From a bacterium (GTDB lineage: Bacteria; Actinomycetota; Acidimicrobiia; Spongiisociales; Spongiisociaceae), in contig JAPPGU010000025.1 of NCBI GenBank assembly GCA_028821265.1, forward strand, positions 1 through 51,513: DNA of 51,513 nt. The letters run 5' to 3'. How positions within the stretch are numbered: position 1 is the first letter of the stretch; the number at the start of each line of letters is the position of its first letter. A model generated the notes under the pieces. That model had not been told where the DNA came from. It saw only the letters and a program-made list of their open reading frames with translations, and searched no databases. The translations under genes were made by a program, and so were the position numbers. Below, one piece after another: positions 26,443-35,418 of this stretch.

Positions 26443-27465
26443 ATGCGTCGCGCCGCTATCTTCGGCACGGGCTTGATCGGTGCCTCGCTCGGCATGGCCC
26501 TCCGGCGGGTCGGCTGGACGGTCGCCGGATGGGACCCCGACCCGACTGCGCTGGAAGTGGCAACGGAACGCGGCGCGGTGGATGACGCGTGCGGGAGCCA
26601 GGAGGACGCTCTGGAGGGATCGGACCTGGTGGTCCTGGCCGGTCCCCTGACAGCCACGCTCGAGACCCTCCCGGGCTTGCGTACCGAAGCCTTGGTGACG
26701 GATGTGGCCGGGGTGAAGCGACCGGTGGTCGATGCGCGGCCGGCGGGTCTACGAATGGTGGCCGGGCATCCGATGGCGGGTCTCGAGCAGGCCGGTCCGG
26801 CCGCGGCCTCACCCTCTCTCTTCAAAGGCGCCGCCTGGGTCATATGTCCCGATAAGGCTGTTCCGGACGATGTCGAGACCCTGGAGTCGATAGTCGAGTC
26901 GGTGGGAGCCATACCGTACCGGCTTCAGGCCGCCGAGCACGACCGGGTGGTGGCCGACATCTCGCACCTTCCCCAGATAATCGCCGTTTCGTTGATCAAC
27001 CTGGTCACACGCCAGGACCCGGCCGCCGAGCGCCTGGTGGCCGGGTCGTTTCGCGACCTGACCCGGGTGGCCGCCTCCGAGCCGCGCTGGTGGCCGGAGG
27101 TATTGGCCGCGAACGAGGCCAACGTCAGCGACTCCATCGAACGGCTGATGGGCCTGCTTGACGAGGTTCGGGAGGAGGTGGCGCGTGGCGCCTCCGGCCC
27201 GCTGACCACCCGGATCGAGGAGGCCAGGAGCAGGCGGCAGGCCATGGCGCCCCCGGTGGTGAGGGTAGGAGTGGTGCTCCAGGACCGCCCGGGCGAGATC
27301 GCCAAGGTGGGGCGGGCACTGGAGCGGAGCGGTGTGGATGTCCGCGACCTCCAGCTGCGGCATGCCCTCCACGGGGGAGGCGGCATCCTGACCCTGTCAG
27401 TACGGCCGGCGGAGGCGGACCTGCTACGCGCCGCGCTCCTGGAGGCGGATTTCTCTCTGGAGTAA
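26443..27465 (+). CDS. tyrA: Prephenate dehydrogenase with C-terminal ACT domain
   Basis: A 340-residue enzyme oxidising prephenate to 4-hydroxyphenylpyruvate for tyrosine synthesis. The Rossmann motif GTGLIGASLGMAL, TDVAGVKRPVV, the active-site AGHPMAGLEQAGP, the helical ISHLPQIIAVSL and FRDLTRVAASEP region are all present. The last ~75 residues (VGVVLQDRPGEIAKVGRAL and following strands) form an ACT domain, suggesting tyrosine feedback. Probably one operon with the DAHP synthase gene. Confidence 0.94.
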   Translation: MRRAAIFGTGLIGASLGMALRRVGWTVAGWDPDPTALEVATERGAVDDACGSQEDALEGSDLVVLAGPLTATLETLPGLRTEALVTDVAGVKRPVVDARPAGLRMVAGHPMAGLEQAGPAAASPSLFKGAAWVICPDKAVPDDVETLESIVESVGAIPYRLQAAEHDRVVADISHLPQIIAVSLINLVTRQDPAAERLVAGSFRDLTRVAASEPRWWPEVLAANEANVSDSIERLMGLLDEVREEVARGASGPLTTRIEEARSRRQAMAPPVVRVGVVLQDRPGEIAKVGRALERSGVDVRDLQLRHALHGGGGILTLSVRPAEADLLRAALLEADFSLE

Positions 27466-27494
27466 CCGTCCCTGGGCCCGTGGCAATCGGCAGG

Positions 27495-27500
27495 TAGGCT
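27495..27500 (+). promoter_or_regulatory. -10 box (TAGGCT), leaderless nadE transcript
   Basis: TAGGCT ends 9 bases before the nadE ATG at 27510, with no ribosome-binding site between. Confidence 0.4.
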
Positions 27501-27509
27501 TCGCGGACT

Positions 27510-29222
27510 ATGGATGCCATCCGGGTTGCCGGAGCGCAGATCAACCTCCGGGTCGGCGACCTCGCCTATAACGAAGCCCGGATTCGAGACGCTATGAGAT
27601 GGGCGGATGCAGAGCATGTGGACGTGCTGCTCCTGCCCGAGTTGGCCATTCCCGGCTATCCACCCGAGGACCTGGTGATCCGCAGGGGTTTCGTGGACGC
27701 CAACCTGGCCGTGCTGGAGCGGCTTGCCGGCTATGCGGGGTCGACGGTCACCGTGGTGGGGGTCGTGAATAGGGTACGGCCCGGCGGTTCGGCGACCGAC
27801 GGTCGTGACTCTTCTCCGGTAGCGAACGCGGCGGCCCTACTCCACCAAGGTCAGATCAAAGGCACCTACAACAAAGTCCTCTTACCCAACTACGGCGTGT
27901 TCGATGAACAACGCTACTTCGTGGCGGGCTCCGTACCGGGGGCGGTCTGGAACGTGGGTGGTGTGGTGGTAGGAGTTTCCATATGCGAGGACATATGGGT
28001 TCCCGATGGACCACCTTCTGCTCAGGTCGCCGCTGGAGCTCAGGTACTTCTCAACATCAACGGATCGCCCTTCCACGTCTCGAAGGACGCGGAGCGGGTT
28101 CGCCACATCGAGCGGGAAGCGGTCAATGCCCGGGTGCCCGTGGTCTATCTCAACCTGGTGGGCGGGCAGGATGAGCTGGTCTTCGACGGTGGGTCGATCG
28201 TCATGGACCGGGAGGGTTCCATCCAGTACCGGGCCCCGCGCTTCGAAGAGGACCTGTTCGTGGTCGATATCGAGGTGGGCGAGCCGGCCGGCAACCGGGA
28301 GGCGGCGACCGTCGCGCGGGTGGAGCCTTCGACCCTCCCTTCCAAACTTCGTTCTCCCAGCCCTGCTCCCGCCGCGGAACCCATCGAGCTCATCTACCGA
28401 GCGCTCGTGCTCGGACTTGGCGACTACGTGAGGAAGAACGGTTTCTCGAAGGTGGTGGTGGGTCTCTCCGGGGGCATCGACTCGGCGCTGACGGCGGTGA
28501 TCGCCGTCGATGCGCTCGGCCGGGATTCGGTCCGGGGCGTCACCATGCCCTCCGCGTTCAGCTCCCAGGGATCGATACGCGACTCCGAGGAGCTGGCGCG
28601 CCGGCTGGGCATTCGCCTTGATCGCATTGCCATCGGTGACCTGTTCGACGAATACCGGGACGCGCTCGAAGCCGTGTTCGACAGTAGCGAGTTCGGGATC
28701 GCGGAGGAGAACCTCCAGCCCCGGATCCGCGGCACCCTGCTGATGGGAATATCCAACAAGCACCACGAGATGGTCATCGCAACCGGGAACAAGTCCGAGA
28801 TGGCGGTGGGCTATGCGACGCTGTACGGCGACATGGCCGGCGGCTACGCGGTGCTCAAAGACGTCCTCAAGACCACCGTCTACGAGTTGGCCGATTGGCG
28901 CAACCGCGCCGAAGAGGTGATCCCGGAGGAGACAATCCGGAAACCGCCGTCCGCCGAACTGAGGCCCGGCCAACTCGACACCGATAGCCTTCCGCCTTAT
29001 GAGGTGCTCGATCAGGTGCTCGCCGCCTACATCGAGGAGGACCGCTCCATCGACGCCATAGTGGATGCCGGGTTCGACCGGGACATCGTCACCCGGGTCG
29101 CGGCCATGGTGGATCGCAACGAGTACAAGCGGCGCCAATCCCCACCGGGAGTGAAGATAACCCCCAAGGCGTTCGGGCGTGACCGTCGCCTACCGATCAC
29201 CAACGGATGGCGGGGTGGTTGA
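27510..29222 (+). CDS. nadE: Glutamine-dependent NAD+ synthetase
   Basis: A 570-residue two-domain enzyme making NAD+ from deamido-NAD+, ATP and glutamine. The N-terminal nitrilase-type glutaminase has the Glu-Lys-Cys triad in LLPELAIPGYP, GTYNKVLLPNYGVFDE and VSICEDIWVPDGP. The C-terminal synthetase has the PP-loop GLSGGIDSAL (about residue 315) and ATGNKSEMAVGY with the later KPPSAELRPGQ. Ammonia is expected to be channelled between the sites. Length falls in the range of the bacterial two-domain form. Confidence 0.96.
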   Translation: MDAIRVAGAQINLRVGDLAYNEARIRDAMRWADAEHVDVLLLPELAIPGYPPEDLVIRRGFVDANLAVLERLAGYAGSTVTVVGVVNRVRPGGSATDGRDSSPVANAAALLHQGQIKGTYNKVLLPNYGVFDEQRYFVAGSVPGAVWNVGGVVVGVSICEDIWVPDGPPSAQVAAGAQVLLNINGSPFHVSKDAERVRHIEREAVNARVPVVYLNLVGGQDELVFDGGSIVMDREGSIQYRAPRFEEDLFVVDIEVGEPAGNREAATVARVEPSTLPSKLRSPSPAPAAEPIELIYRALVLGLGDYVRKNGFSKVVVGLSGGIDSALTAVIAVDALGRDSVRGVTMPSAFSSQGSIRDSEELARRLGIRLDRIAIGDLFDEYRDALEAVFDSSEFGIAEENLQPRIRGTLLMGISNKHHEMVIATGNKSEMAVGYATLYGDMAGGYAVLKDVLKTTVYELADWRNRAEEVIPEETIRKPPSAELRPGQLDTDSLPPYEVLDQVLAAYIEEDRSIDAIVDAGFDRDIVTRVAAMVDRNEYKRRQSPPGVKITPKAFGRDRRLPITNGWRGG

Positions 29223-29249
29223 CCAGGTCCTTGCCCGGTGTGGCAGGGT

Positions 29250-29270
29250 CCGGGGAGTTCGAGTCACCGG
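29250..29270 (+). terminator. Hairpin after nadE
   Basis: CCGGGGA (29250-29256) pairs with TCACCGG (29264-29270) with one mismatch and a 7-base loop. Weak terminator candidate. Confidence 0.35.
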
Positions 29271-29298
29271 AGTGTGTCAATACCGCGCCGGACGGGGT

Positions 29299-29304
29299 TA
29301 GCCT
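29299..29304 (+). promoter_or_regulatory. -10 box (TAGCCT) for the 29.3 kb lipoprotein
   Basis: TAGCCT lies 30 bases before the ATG at 29335; a short AAGGA follows in the leader. Confidence 0.3.
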
Positions 29305-29334
29305 TTGGGCGGAAGGCGATCAAGGACTGATGCG

Positions 29335-29904
29335 ATGATGGCTGCTCGAAGGGCCGTACCGGTTATCGCGGTCGTCCTGGCGCTCGCCGCCTGCGGCGGG
29401 GATGACTCCACGTCCGAAACGACCGCAGCTCCAGCAGGCGCTTCTCTCACCACCAGTACTTCGGTAACCGAAATGGTGGAATCCGGCGCCGATACGTCGG
29501 TCACCACGGTGTCTGCTGCGGAGGACGCTGTCGAGCCGGAGGGTGGGGACGACTCTCAGGAGGAGGGGCCGGACACCACCCTGCCACCGGCCATCCCACC
29601 CTACGAGGTGATACACCGACTCATTGTCGATGATCGCACCACTCTTGTGATCCTGGTCGAGCCCGGCGCCTATTCCACCGTGCAGTTGGAGAACCTGGTC
29701 TACGACATCGTGGATACGTATTCCCCCAACACGGCCATCGTCGTGGACGATCGGGCGGCCGCCGACCTGGCCATCAAGGACGATCTCACCTCTGAGGAGC
29801 AGTCGACCCTCGACGATCGGACCTTCCTCAGGATCGAGAACGGGGTGGACGTGACGTTCCACGGGCCGTATGCCGATGCCGGGGGCATGACAGTCGGCAG
29901 CTAG
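29335..29904 (+). CDS. Putative lipoprotein, unknown function
   Basis: A 189-residue protein with a signal peptide ending in the lipobox LAAC, then a long Thr/Ser/Glu/Asp-rich low-complexity linker (about residues 22-90) and a small C-terminal alpha/beta domain (YEVIHRLIVDDRTTLVILVE, then VYDIVDTYSPNTAIVVDDRAA). I do not recognise the domain. It is probably anchored on the outer face of the cytoplasmic membrane. Two adjacent ATG codons at 29335 and 29338 can serve as start. Its stop codon abuts the stop of the convergent SDR gene directly. Confidence 0.7.
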   Translation: MMAARRAVPVIAVVLALAACGGDDSTSETTAAPAGASLTTSTSVTEMVESGADTSVTTVSAAEDAVEPEGGDDSQEEGPDTTLPPAIPPYEVIHRLIVDDRTTLVILVEPGAYSTVQLENLVYDIVDTYSPNTAIVVDDRAAADLAIKDDLTSEEQSTLDDRTFLRIENGVDVTFHGPYADAGGMTVGS

Positions 29905-30678
29905 CTAGTACATCGTCAGCGCGCCGCTCACGTTGATGGTGGCGCCACTGACGAAACTGGCGTGTTCGGAAGCCAGGAAGGCCACCACCCGGGCCAACTC
30001 CTCGGGTCGCCCCATCCGCCCCAGTGGGCATTGCTCGACTCCGGCCGCCACGATTTCGGGGGGAGCGTCAATGTGCTGCATGGGCGTGTCCACCTGCCCG
30101 GGCGCCACGCAGTTCACCAGAATGTCATGAGGACCGTAGGCCCGGGCAAACCCCCGGGTCATGGAGACCACGCCCCCCTTGCTGGCCACGTAGATGTGGC
30201 TGCCGTGCACCGGCCCGGTCAGCCAAGCTCCGGAGGTGAAGTTGATGATGCGCCCCCCTCTGCCGGTGGCGATCATCGCCTCTCCAACCGCCTTGTTGAG
30301 AAAGAACGACCCCTTCAGGTTCACATCCAGTTGAGCGTCCCAGTCCTCCTCGGTCACATCTCCCAAATCCTTGCGCCTCAGGTACGCCGCCACGTGAGCC
30401 AGCACCCACAGAGGGCCCAGCCTCGCTTCGATTCCGGCCACCATCGTCGGCATCGACCCGCTGTCAGCCAGATCGAAGACCACCGGCAGGTGCCGGTCGG
30501 GATCCTCCAGGTCCCCCACGACTTCCCGCACCGTCTCCTGAACGTCCAATGCCGCCACCCTGGCACCCAGGGCCGCCATGACCTGGGCGGTCGCCTTTCC
30601 GATGCCGCTCGCCGCTCCGGTCACCAGCACCGCTCGGTCTCGGAGACCGGCGCCCAAGGACCAGTCCGGTGCAGTCAT
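29905..30678 (-). CDS. SDR-family oxidoreductase
   Basis: A 257-residue short-chain dehydrogenase/reductase. The cofactor motif TGAASGIG, the Ser in NFTSGAW, the catalytic YVASK and the C-terminal FVSGATINVSGAL ending are classic. The Asp after strand 2 (AALDVQ) suggests NAD(H). The start ATG at 30678 overlaps the stop of the dimethylformamidase-like large subunit (ATGA), so it is the third gene of that operon and may handle an aldehyde or alcohol from the same pathway. The substrate is not known. Confidence 0.9.
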   Translation of the reverse strand: MTAPDWSLGAGLRDRAVLVTGAASGIGKATAQVMAALGARVAALDVQETVREVVGDLEDPDRHLPVVFDLADSGSMPTMVAGIEARLGPLWVLAHVAAYLRRKDLGDVTEEDWDAQLDVNLKGSFFLNKAVGEAMIATGRGGRIINFTSGAWLTGPVHGSHIYVASKGGVVSMTRGFARAYGPHDILVNCVAPGQVDTPMQHIDAPPEIVAAGVEQCPLGRMGRPEELARVVAFLASEHASFVSGATINVSGALTMY

Positions 30679-32960
30679 ACCGGTCCCCATCCGTCGGCGG
30701 TTTCTTCGGACCCGAAGCCCGAGATCATTTCGGCGGGCATCTGGAAGGGCTCGGGATCCAGGAAGCGGTTGAGGACGTTACGGCTCACCGCCGCCACGTT
30801 GTTGTCGTAGCCCGCGGCGCTGAGGCTCCCCGACCAGGCGATCGAGCCCACCGAGAACACCGCGCCGCCTCCGGTGGTCTCGTAGAACACCATGTCCGCC
30901 CGGATGCGGTCAGGGTCGTCGGGATTGCTGGGCGGCAGCGTATCGACCAGGGAGGTGACCATCAGGTCGTACAGGTTGGAGTGGCCCTCCGAGGAGGCGA
31001 CCACCAATGCGTGCCGGGGGGTGCCCATCAGGACGTCGGCGCGGTCTATCTCGTATCCGGCCGCCCCGCCCATCAGCAAGCCGAAGTCGCCGATGAGTTC
31101 GTCGTCCACTCCCTCGAAGATGAAAGCGGCCCGCTCGTCCCCGGAGGCAGGAGTGCGCCGGTAGTAGGAGCACTCGTCGAATCCCTGGGTGATGAAACAA
31201 ACCCCGAGGAAGGTCTCGGGGGGACGGCCCGCCCAGGACCAGGTACCGGCCCGCTCCCCGGAGAACGAGAGATGCCCCTGGCTCACGTCGGCTGCCCAAA
31301 GGCGAGGAGCGTCGGGCCGGCGGACCTCCACTATTCCCGAGCGGGTGGGGTGATAACCGATCACCCAGTACCAGCCGTTGCCTCCCAGGTACATCATCCG
31401 CCCTCCCTGCCTGACATGGTCCTCGGTGGCGTCGAACATCTGGGTGCTGAAGTATTCGGGATGGGAACTGGTGATGACCACCCGATAAGGCGCCAGGGCG
31501 GACAGGCCCTCGCGGTGCACGTCCTCGTCGGTGATCACGTCGTAGTCGTACCCGTCCTCCTCGAGCCAGGAGACCAGCAGCATGTCCTGGCAGAACTTGT
31601 AGATGCGGCCCTTGGGGCGGAAATTGGTGACCGGGCGCCGCATCGAGGCATAGACGACCGTGCTCCCGTCGGTGTGGCTGTCGTAGGTGGAAGAGCCGAT
31701 CTCGGGGAACCGGAGCATCAGCAGATCGGTGTCGTCCAGCACCGTCAACCGGCCGTGGATCAACTCGTTCCATGGGAAGACGACCCGAAGCCTCAGGTTG
31801 GCGTAGGCCCCGTAGGTGGCGGTGGCCAGCAGGAACACCGCATCGGCCTCCTTACCGGGAGTCGGCCGCACCACGAAGGGCACGTAGAACTCGGCGTCCT
31901 CGGCCCGCAGGCGAGCCGCATAGCATCCGCTCTTCCAGTCCTCGGGTACCACCAGCGTGAAGCTGGTCCGCCACCGAGCGTCATCGACGTCGTCGTCGTG
32001 GAAGTGGATGGCGCCGTACTGCTCGGTCCGCAGTTGCCAGTTGTCGGTCTCACCCGCCCAGTTGGAGCCTCCCACCGCGCGGGTGGGCAGGTTGACCGTC
32101 TCTCCGTGACGGCCGTTGCCCGACACGTCGGTGACCGAGTCGGTGTCGATCCCGATCGAGAAGTCCCAGTCTGCATGCGCTCCTCCCACCGGCGCCGGAC
32201 CGGCAACCTTCGACAGGAGGGAGATGTCTTCACCATCCAGCAGCCGGGCAAAGACCCGGGGCCTCTCGATCCGGCCATTGAAAGAGAGCACGGTGTGCTC
32301 CACGCCGCGGTCGTCCACGGCCCGGGCAGCGCCTATGTGGAAATGCCTTCCTCCCGATGCTCCCGGCGCCGCTGCATCCATCCTCTCCCGGGATGACAAC
32401 ACAGATTCGAGGCGATGGCCTTCCATTCCCCGGGCATGGAACTCCACCGTGCCGCTGTCAGGCTCATAGGTGACGGCCACCGCCGTCCAGCGGTGCTCCA
32501 CCGGGGTGATCGAACTGGTGACGATGGTCGTGGACCCCCCACTTCCCACCGCCAGGGCCAGCGCCCCGTCCTCCAGCATCAGGCTGAGGCCCGAGTCGTC
32601 GGTGGGACTGTGGGTGCCCAGGATGCCCTGGCGACCCGCCGATGCCAGGGTGGGAAAGATGTTGGCGCTGAGGGTTACGCCCCCACCAAGGGGAAGACCC
32701 TCCGGCATCGGGACCCGCACCGCCGAGCCGGGATGGATGGGCTGCCACTCCGTTGGATAGTCACCGCAGACCTCGGTACCCAGCTCGATCTCGCAGAAGT
32801 CCGGACAGTCCTCGCCCAGACCCACCTCCGGAGCGATCAGCCGCACGATGTCCGCTCGGTAGGTCTCCGGACCCAGTGCGCTCACCTTGAACTCGATGGG
32901 CTCTCCGGGCCGCACGCTCTGGCGGTCCGCGTACCCCATGACCGCGGCCTTGACGCTCAC
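30675..32960 (-). CDS. N,N-dimethylformamidase-like large (beta) subunit
   Basis: A 761-residue protein, almost the length of the Paracoccus DmfA2 subunit (762). The N-terminal half is beta-rich and contains a LamG/concanavalin-like module (HRWTAVAVTYEPDSGTVEFH, about 160-180); the C-terminal half has the family core (GYDYDVITDEDV, SSHPEYFSTQMFD, GGRMMYLGGNGWYWV). Known DMFase is a mononuclear-iron amidohydrolase cleaving dimethylformamide to formate and dimethylamine; I cannot assign the iron ligands here with certainty. GTG at 32960 overlaps the small-subunit stop (GTGA). The real substrate may be another amide. Confidence 0.85.
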   Translation of the reverse strand: MSVKAAVMGYADRQSVRPGEPIEFKVSALGPETYRADIVRLIAPEVGLGEDCPDFCEIELGTEVCGDYPTEWQPIHPGSAVRVPMPEGLPLGGGVTLSANIFPTLASAGRQGILGTHSPTDDSGLSLMLEDGALALAVGSGGSTTIVTSSITPVEHRWTAVAVTYEPDSGTVEFHARGMEGHRLESVLSSRERMDAAAPGASGGRHFHIGAARAVDDRGVEHTVLSFNGRIERPRVFARLLDGEDISLLSKVAGPAPVGGAHADWDFSIGIDTDSVTDVSGNGRHGETVNLPTRAVGGSNWAGETDNWQLRTEQYGAIHFHDDDVDDARWRTSFTLVVPEDWKSGCYAARLRAEDAEFYVPFVVRPTPGKEADAVFLLATATYGAYANLRLRVVFPWNELIHGRLTVLDDTDLLMLRFPEIGSSTYDSHTDGSTVVYASMRRPVTNFRPKGRIYKFCQDMLLVSWLEEDGYDYDVITDEDVHREGLSALAPYRVVITSSHPEYFSTQMFDATEDHVRQGGRMMYLGGNGWYWVIGYHPTRSGIVEVRRPDAPRLWAADVSQGHLSFSGERAGTWSWAGRPPETFLGVCFITQGFDECSYYRRTPASGDERAAFIFEGVDDELIGDFGLLMGGAAGYEIDRADVLMGTPRHALVVASSEGHSNLYDLMVTSLVDTLPPSNPDDPDRIRADMVFYETTGGGAVFSVGSIAWSGSLSAAGYDNNVAAVSRNVLNRFLDPEPFQMPAEMISGFGSEETADGWGPV

Positions 32961-33295
32961 GACTCCGCTCCCGGGTCGGCGCCGAACATCTCCTCCCAGC
33001 GGCGGCGGAACACGAAGTACTCGGCGTCTTCGATGGTGGTGAAGACGTGCTCGGGCAGAGTCTCGGTGGTCAATGGGTAGGTGGCGCTGAAACGGGCCAG
33101 CGTCCACTCCGAATGAGGGCCGGTCAGCTTCAGGAAGTACTTGCCGGTGATGGGACCGCCGCGCATGTATTCCAACAGCGCCTGCAGGTCGGGAGAGTGC
33201 TTACCGAACGGCTGTCGCCGGAATTCCTCCCACAGATCGCGGCGGGAACCGTCGATGCCGGCAGGAAGTCTGGGGCGTTTCAGAAAGTCGGACAT
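32957..33295 (-). CDS. N,N-dimethylformamidase-like small (alpha) subunit
   Basis: A 112-residue protein placed directly before and coupled to the large subunit, as in the dmfA1-dmfA2 pair. It is mainly helical with a basic start (FLKRPRLPAGIDGSRRDLW) and a C-terminal segment EHVFTTIEDAEYFVFRRRWEEMFG; the family's small subunit is a structural partner in an (alpha-beta)2 enzyme. The start ATG has GGAGGG 8 bases upstream. First gene of the operon small-large-SDR, divergent from the ABC transporter genes across an AT-rich 167-base gap. Confidence 0.75.
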   Translation of the reverse strand: MSDFLKRPRLPAGIDGSRRDLWEEFRRQPFGKHSPDLQALLEYMRGGPITGKYFLKLTGPHSEWTLARFSATYPLTTETLPEHVFTTIEDAEYFVFRRRWEEMFGADPGAES

Positions 33296-33401
33296 CTCTT
33301 ACCCTCCCATGGTACACATTTTGGCGGATCCCCCTTTTCTGGGGAATTGCTGCTTTGGTAATTTTTTGCCCTTTTTCGGGAAGCGCAAACTCCATATTGC
33401 C

Positions 33402-33407
33402 TATCCT
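33402..33407 (+). promoter_or_regulatory. -10 box (TATCCT) for the ABC transporter operon
   Basis: TATCCT lies about 55 bases before the ATG of the binding protein at 33463; AAAGGAG precedes the start. The gap also has an AT-rich hairpin-prone stretch at about 33335-33390, between the divergent operons, where a shared regulator might bind. Confidence 0.35.
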
Positions 33408-33462
33408 GACTCTCAGATGTCTTGTCGCGTATGGACATGAACGACGACAAAGGAGCATTCTG

Positions 33463-35394
33463 ATGAAGAGACTTATCGCACTGCTGGCGGTCCTGGCCCT
33501 GGTTGCGATCGCCTGTGGAGAGGACACTTCGGAAGCTGATGCCGCGGCTGCGGCTGCGGCATCAGCCGAAGCCGCGGCCGAAGCCGAAGCCGAAGCCCGC
33601 GCCGCGGCCGAAGCACAGGCAAGCGAAGCACAGGCGGCAGCCGCCGCCGCGGCGGCCGAAGCCGAAGCCGCGGCCGAGGAAGCTGCCGAAGCGCAAGCTG
33701 CCCTGGATGCGGCCATGGCGGAACTGGAAGACACCAAGATGGCCGCCGAAGAAGGCGATGAAGCAGCCATGGAAGCGTTGGCTGAGGCCGAAGCGGCCGC
33801 AGCCGAAGCCGAAGCAATGGCAGCCGAAGCCGAAGCGGCCGCAGCCGAAGCCGAAGCAATGGTAGCCGAAGCCGAAGAGGCAGCGGCCATGGCCGAGAAG
33901 GAGTTGGAAGAGGCCGCAATGGCAGCGGAGATTCCCCGTGGTGGGACTCTCGTCATCGCCCAAACGGCCGATCCAAACCAAATGCATCCCAACCGGTACG
34001 GATCCACAGCTGGCCGCAACGTCGTCACCAACATGTATGAAACCCTGGTTGAGTTCGACCTGAACACCTACGAGATCAGGCCTTTGCTGGCCACTCACTG
34101 GAATGTCTCAGAAGACGGTCTGACGCATGAATTCCATATTCGTCCGGACGTGGTCTTTCACGACGGCTCGGATCTGGACGCCGTTGACGTTGTTCGCTCA
34201 ATCGAACGCGCGCAGGAGCCCGGGGCGGGAAGGACAGCTTCCTTGCTGACTCGAGTCGCGGAAGTCGTAGCGACTGGCGACCTCACCGTGGAGGTTCGAC
34301 TCTCAGAGCCGGATCGCATATTGCACAGCACGCTGATCGACGTGTATATATCGCCTGCCGAGGACATCGACTTGAACGCGACGCCTATCGGCACCGGCCC
34401 GTACAGGTTCGTCTCCTGGGAGAAAAACCAAAAGGTTGTCATAGAGCGCAACCCCGACTACTGGGGCGAGGCTTACCTGGACAGGATCGAGTACGTCACC
34501 GTTCCTGATGAGAGCGTCCAGTCGCTTCAGCTTCGATCCGGCGAGGTCCACATGCTGGCCCAGGGTCCGTTGCCCGAGTTGGCAGCCCTCAGCGAAGCGG
34601 GCATGGTAATCGCCAGTCCTCCATCGGGGAACACCGGCCTGTATCACTTCCACGTCAACACCCGCAGGGACATCTGGTCGAATCCCCTGGTGCGCAAGGC
34701 GGTCAGCATGGCGATTGATCGCCCTGCGCTGCAACGAACCCTGCTGGGCCACATGCAGGTTATTTCCAACCCCATGGAGAGCAACGCGCAGTTCTTCAAC
34801 CCGGACGCGGCCTCATACAACGCTCCTGACGTCGAGGGAGCGAAGGCTGTTCTCGCGAGTGCGGGGTATGCCGACGGCTTCGACGGCGGGGAGATGATTG
34901 TCTGCGATACTGACCCAGAGCACACCTGGCTGGCCGAGGCCGTTCAGGAGCAGCTGAGATCCGGCTTGAACGTCCAGATCGAGCTGAACATCATGGACGT
35001 GGCGACCTATATCGACAGAACGCTCCCCACGCATACGAATGATCCTGACCAGCTTGGCCTGTACGACCTGGCCCAGTGCGCAATGGTGCCCAAGCCGGAC
35101 GAGTATGACTTGCTGAACCATCCCTACAACAAGCTCTTCGTTGAGACCATGGGATGGATCGACCACAAGCCCGAGTTCTTCGAGTTGCTGGCCAGTGCCC
35201 GATCCATCGCCTCCAACACCGAGTACAAGGAAGCCATCTACCAGTTGCAGGTGTGGGCCATGGAGGAACAGCCCCAGATCGTCCTCGGAGGGCGACTGAA
35301 CCCCATACCCCACAGTCCCGACGTGAAAGGCTTCATCTCGCACACACAAGGGACCCTCTACCTCACCAATGTCTACCTGGCAGACGGTGGCTAA
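33463..35394 (+). CDS. ABC transporter substrate-binding lipoprotein (SBP family 5) with Ala/Glu coiled-coil stalk
   Basis: A 643-residue lipoprotein. Signal peptide with lipobox VAIAC (Cys18), then ~135 residues (about 22-156) made almost only of Ala, Glu and Met, forming regular heptads such as AEAEAMA, and then a normal family 5 (dipeptide/oligopeptide/nickel) binding protein from GGTLVIAQTADPNQMHP on. The stalk predicts a long rigid coiled-coil that lifts or multimerises the receptor. Membrane-anchored outside the cell, it feeds the two permeases and two ATPases downstream. The ligand is unknown. ATG at 33463 has AAAGGAG 7-8 bases upstream. Confidence 0.92.
   Translation: MKRLIALLAVLALVAIACGEDTSEADAAAAAAASAEAAAEAEAEARAAAEAQASEAQAAAAAAAAEAEAAAEEAAEAQAALDAAMAELEDTKMAAEEGDEAAMEALAEAEAAAAEAEAMAAEAEAAAAEAEAMVAEAEEAAAMAEKELEEAAMAAEIPRGGTLVIAQTADPNQMHPNRYGSTAGRNVVTNMYETLVEFDLNTYEIRPLLATHWNVSEDGLTHEFHIRPDVVFHDGSDLDAVDVVRSIERAQEPGAGRTASLLTRVAEVVATGDLTVEVRLSEPDRILHSTLIDVYISPAEDIDLNATPIGTGPYRFVSWEKNQKVVIERNPDYWGEAYLDRIEYVTVPDESVQSLQLRSGEVHMLAQGPLPELAALSEAGMVIASPPSGNTGLYHFHVNTRRDIWSNPLVRKAVSMAIDRPALQRTLLGHMQVISNPMESNAQFFNPDAASYNAPDVEGAKAVLASAGYADGFDGGEMIVCDTDPEHTWLAEAVQEQLRSGLNVQIELNIMDVATYIDRTLPTHTNDPDQLGLYDLAQCAMVPKPDEYDLLNHPYNKLFVETMGWIDHKPEFFELLASARSIASNTEYKEAIYQLQVWAMEEQPQIVLGGRLNPIPHSPDVKGFISHTQGTLYLTNVYLADGG
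33781..33885 (+). repeat. 21-bp tandem repeat coding the heptad stalk
   Basis: Five in-frame 21-base units (33781, 33802, 33823, 33844, 33865) each code one heptad of the type AEAEAxA; units 2 and 4 differ by one base. The surrounding stalk is a more diverged version of the same GCCGAA-rich pattern. Such a repeat could change in copy number by slippage. Confidence 0.8.
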
Positions 35395-35418
35395 GTCCCG
35401 CTAAAGGCAACTGAGGAA

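Noticed and set aside
29250-29270. tRNA T-arm-like hairpin (GTTCGAG loop) after nadE
   Set aside because: No D-arm, anticodon arm or acceptor stem can be built around it; kept only as a weak terminator.
30669-32396. 575-codon plus-strand open frame opposite the dimethylformamidase-like gene
   Set aside because: Antisense shadow of a recognised family protein; no motif or ribosome-binding site of its own.
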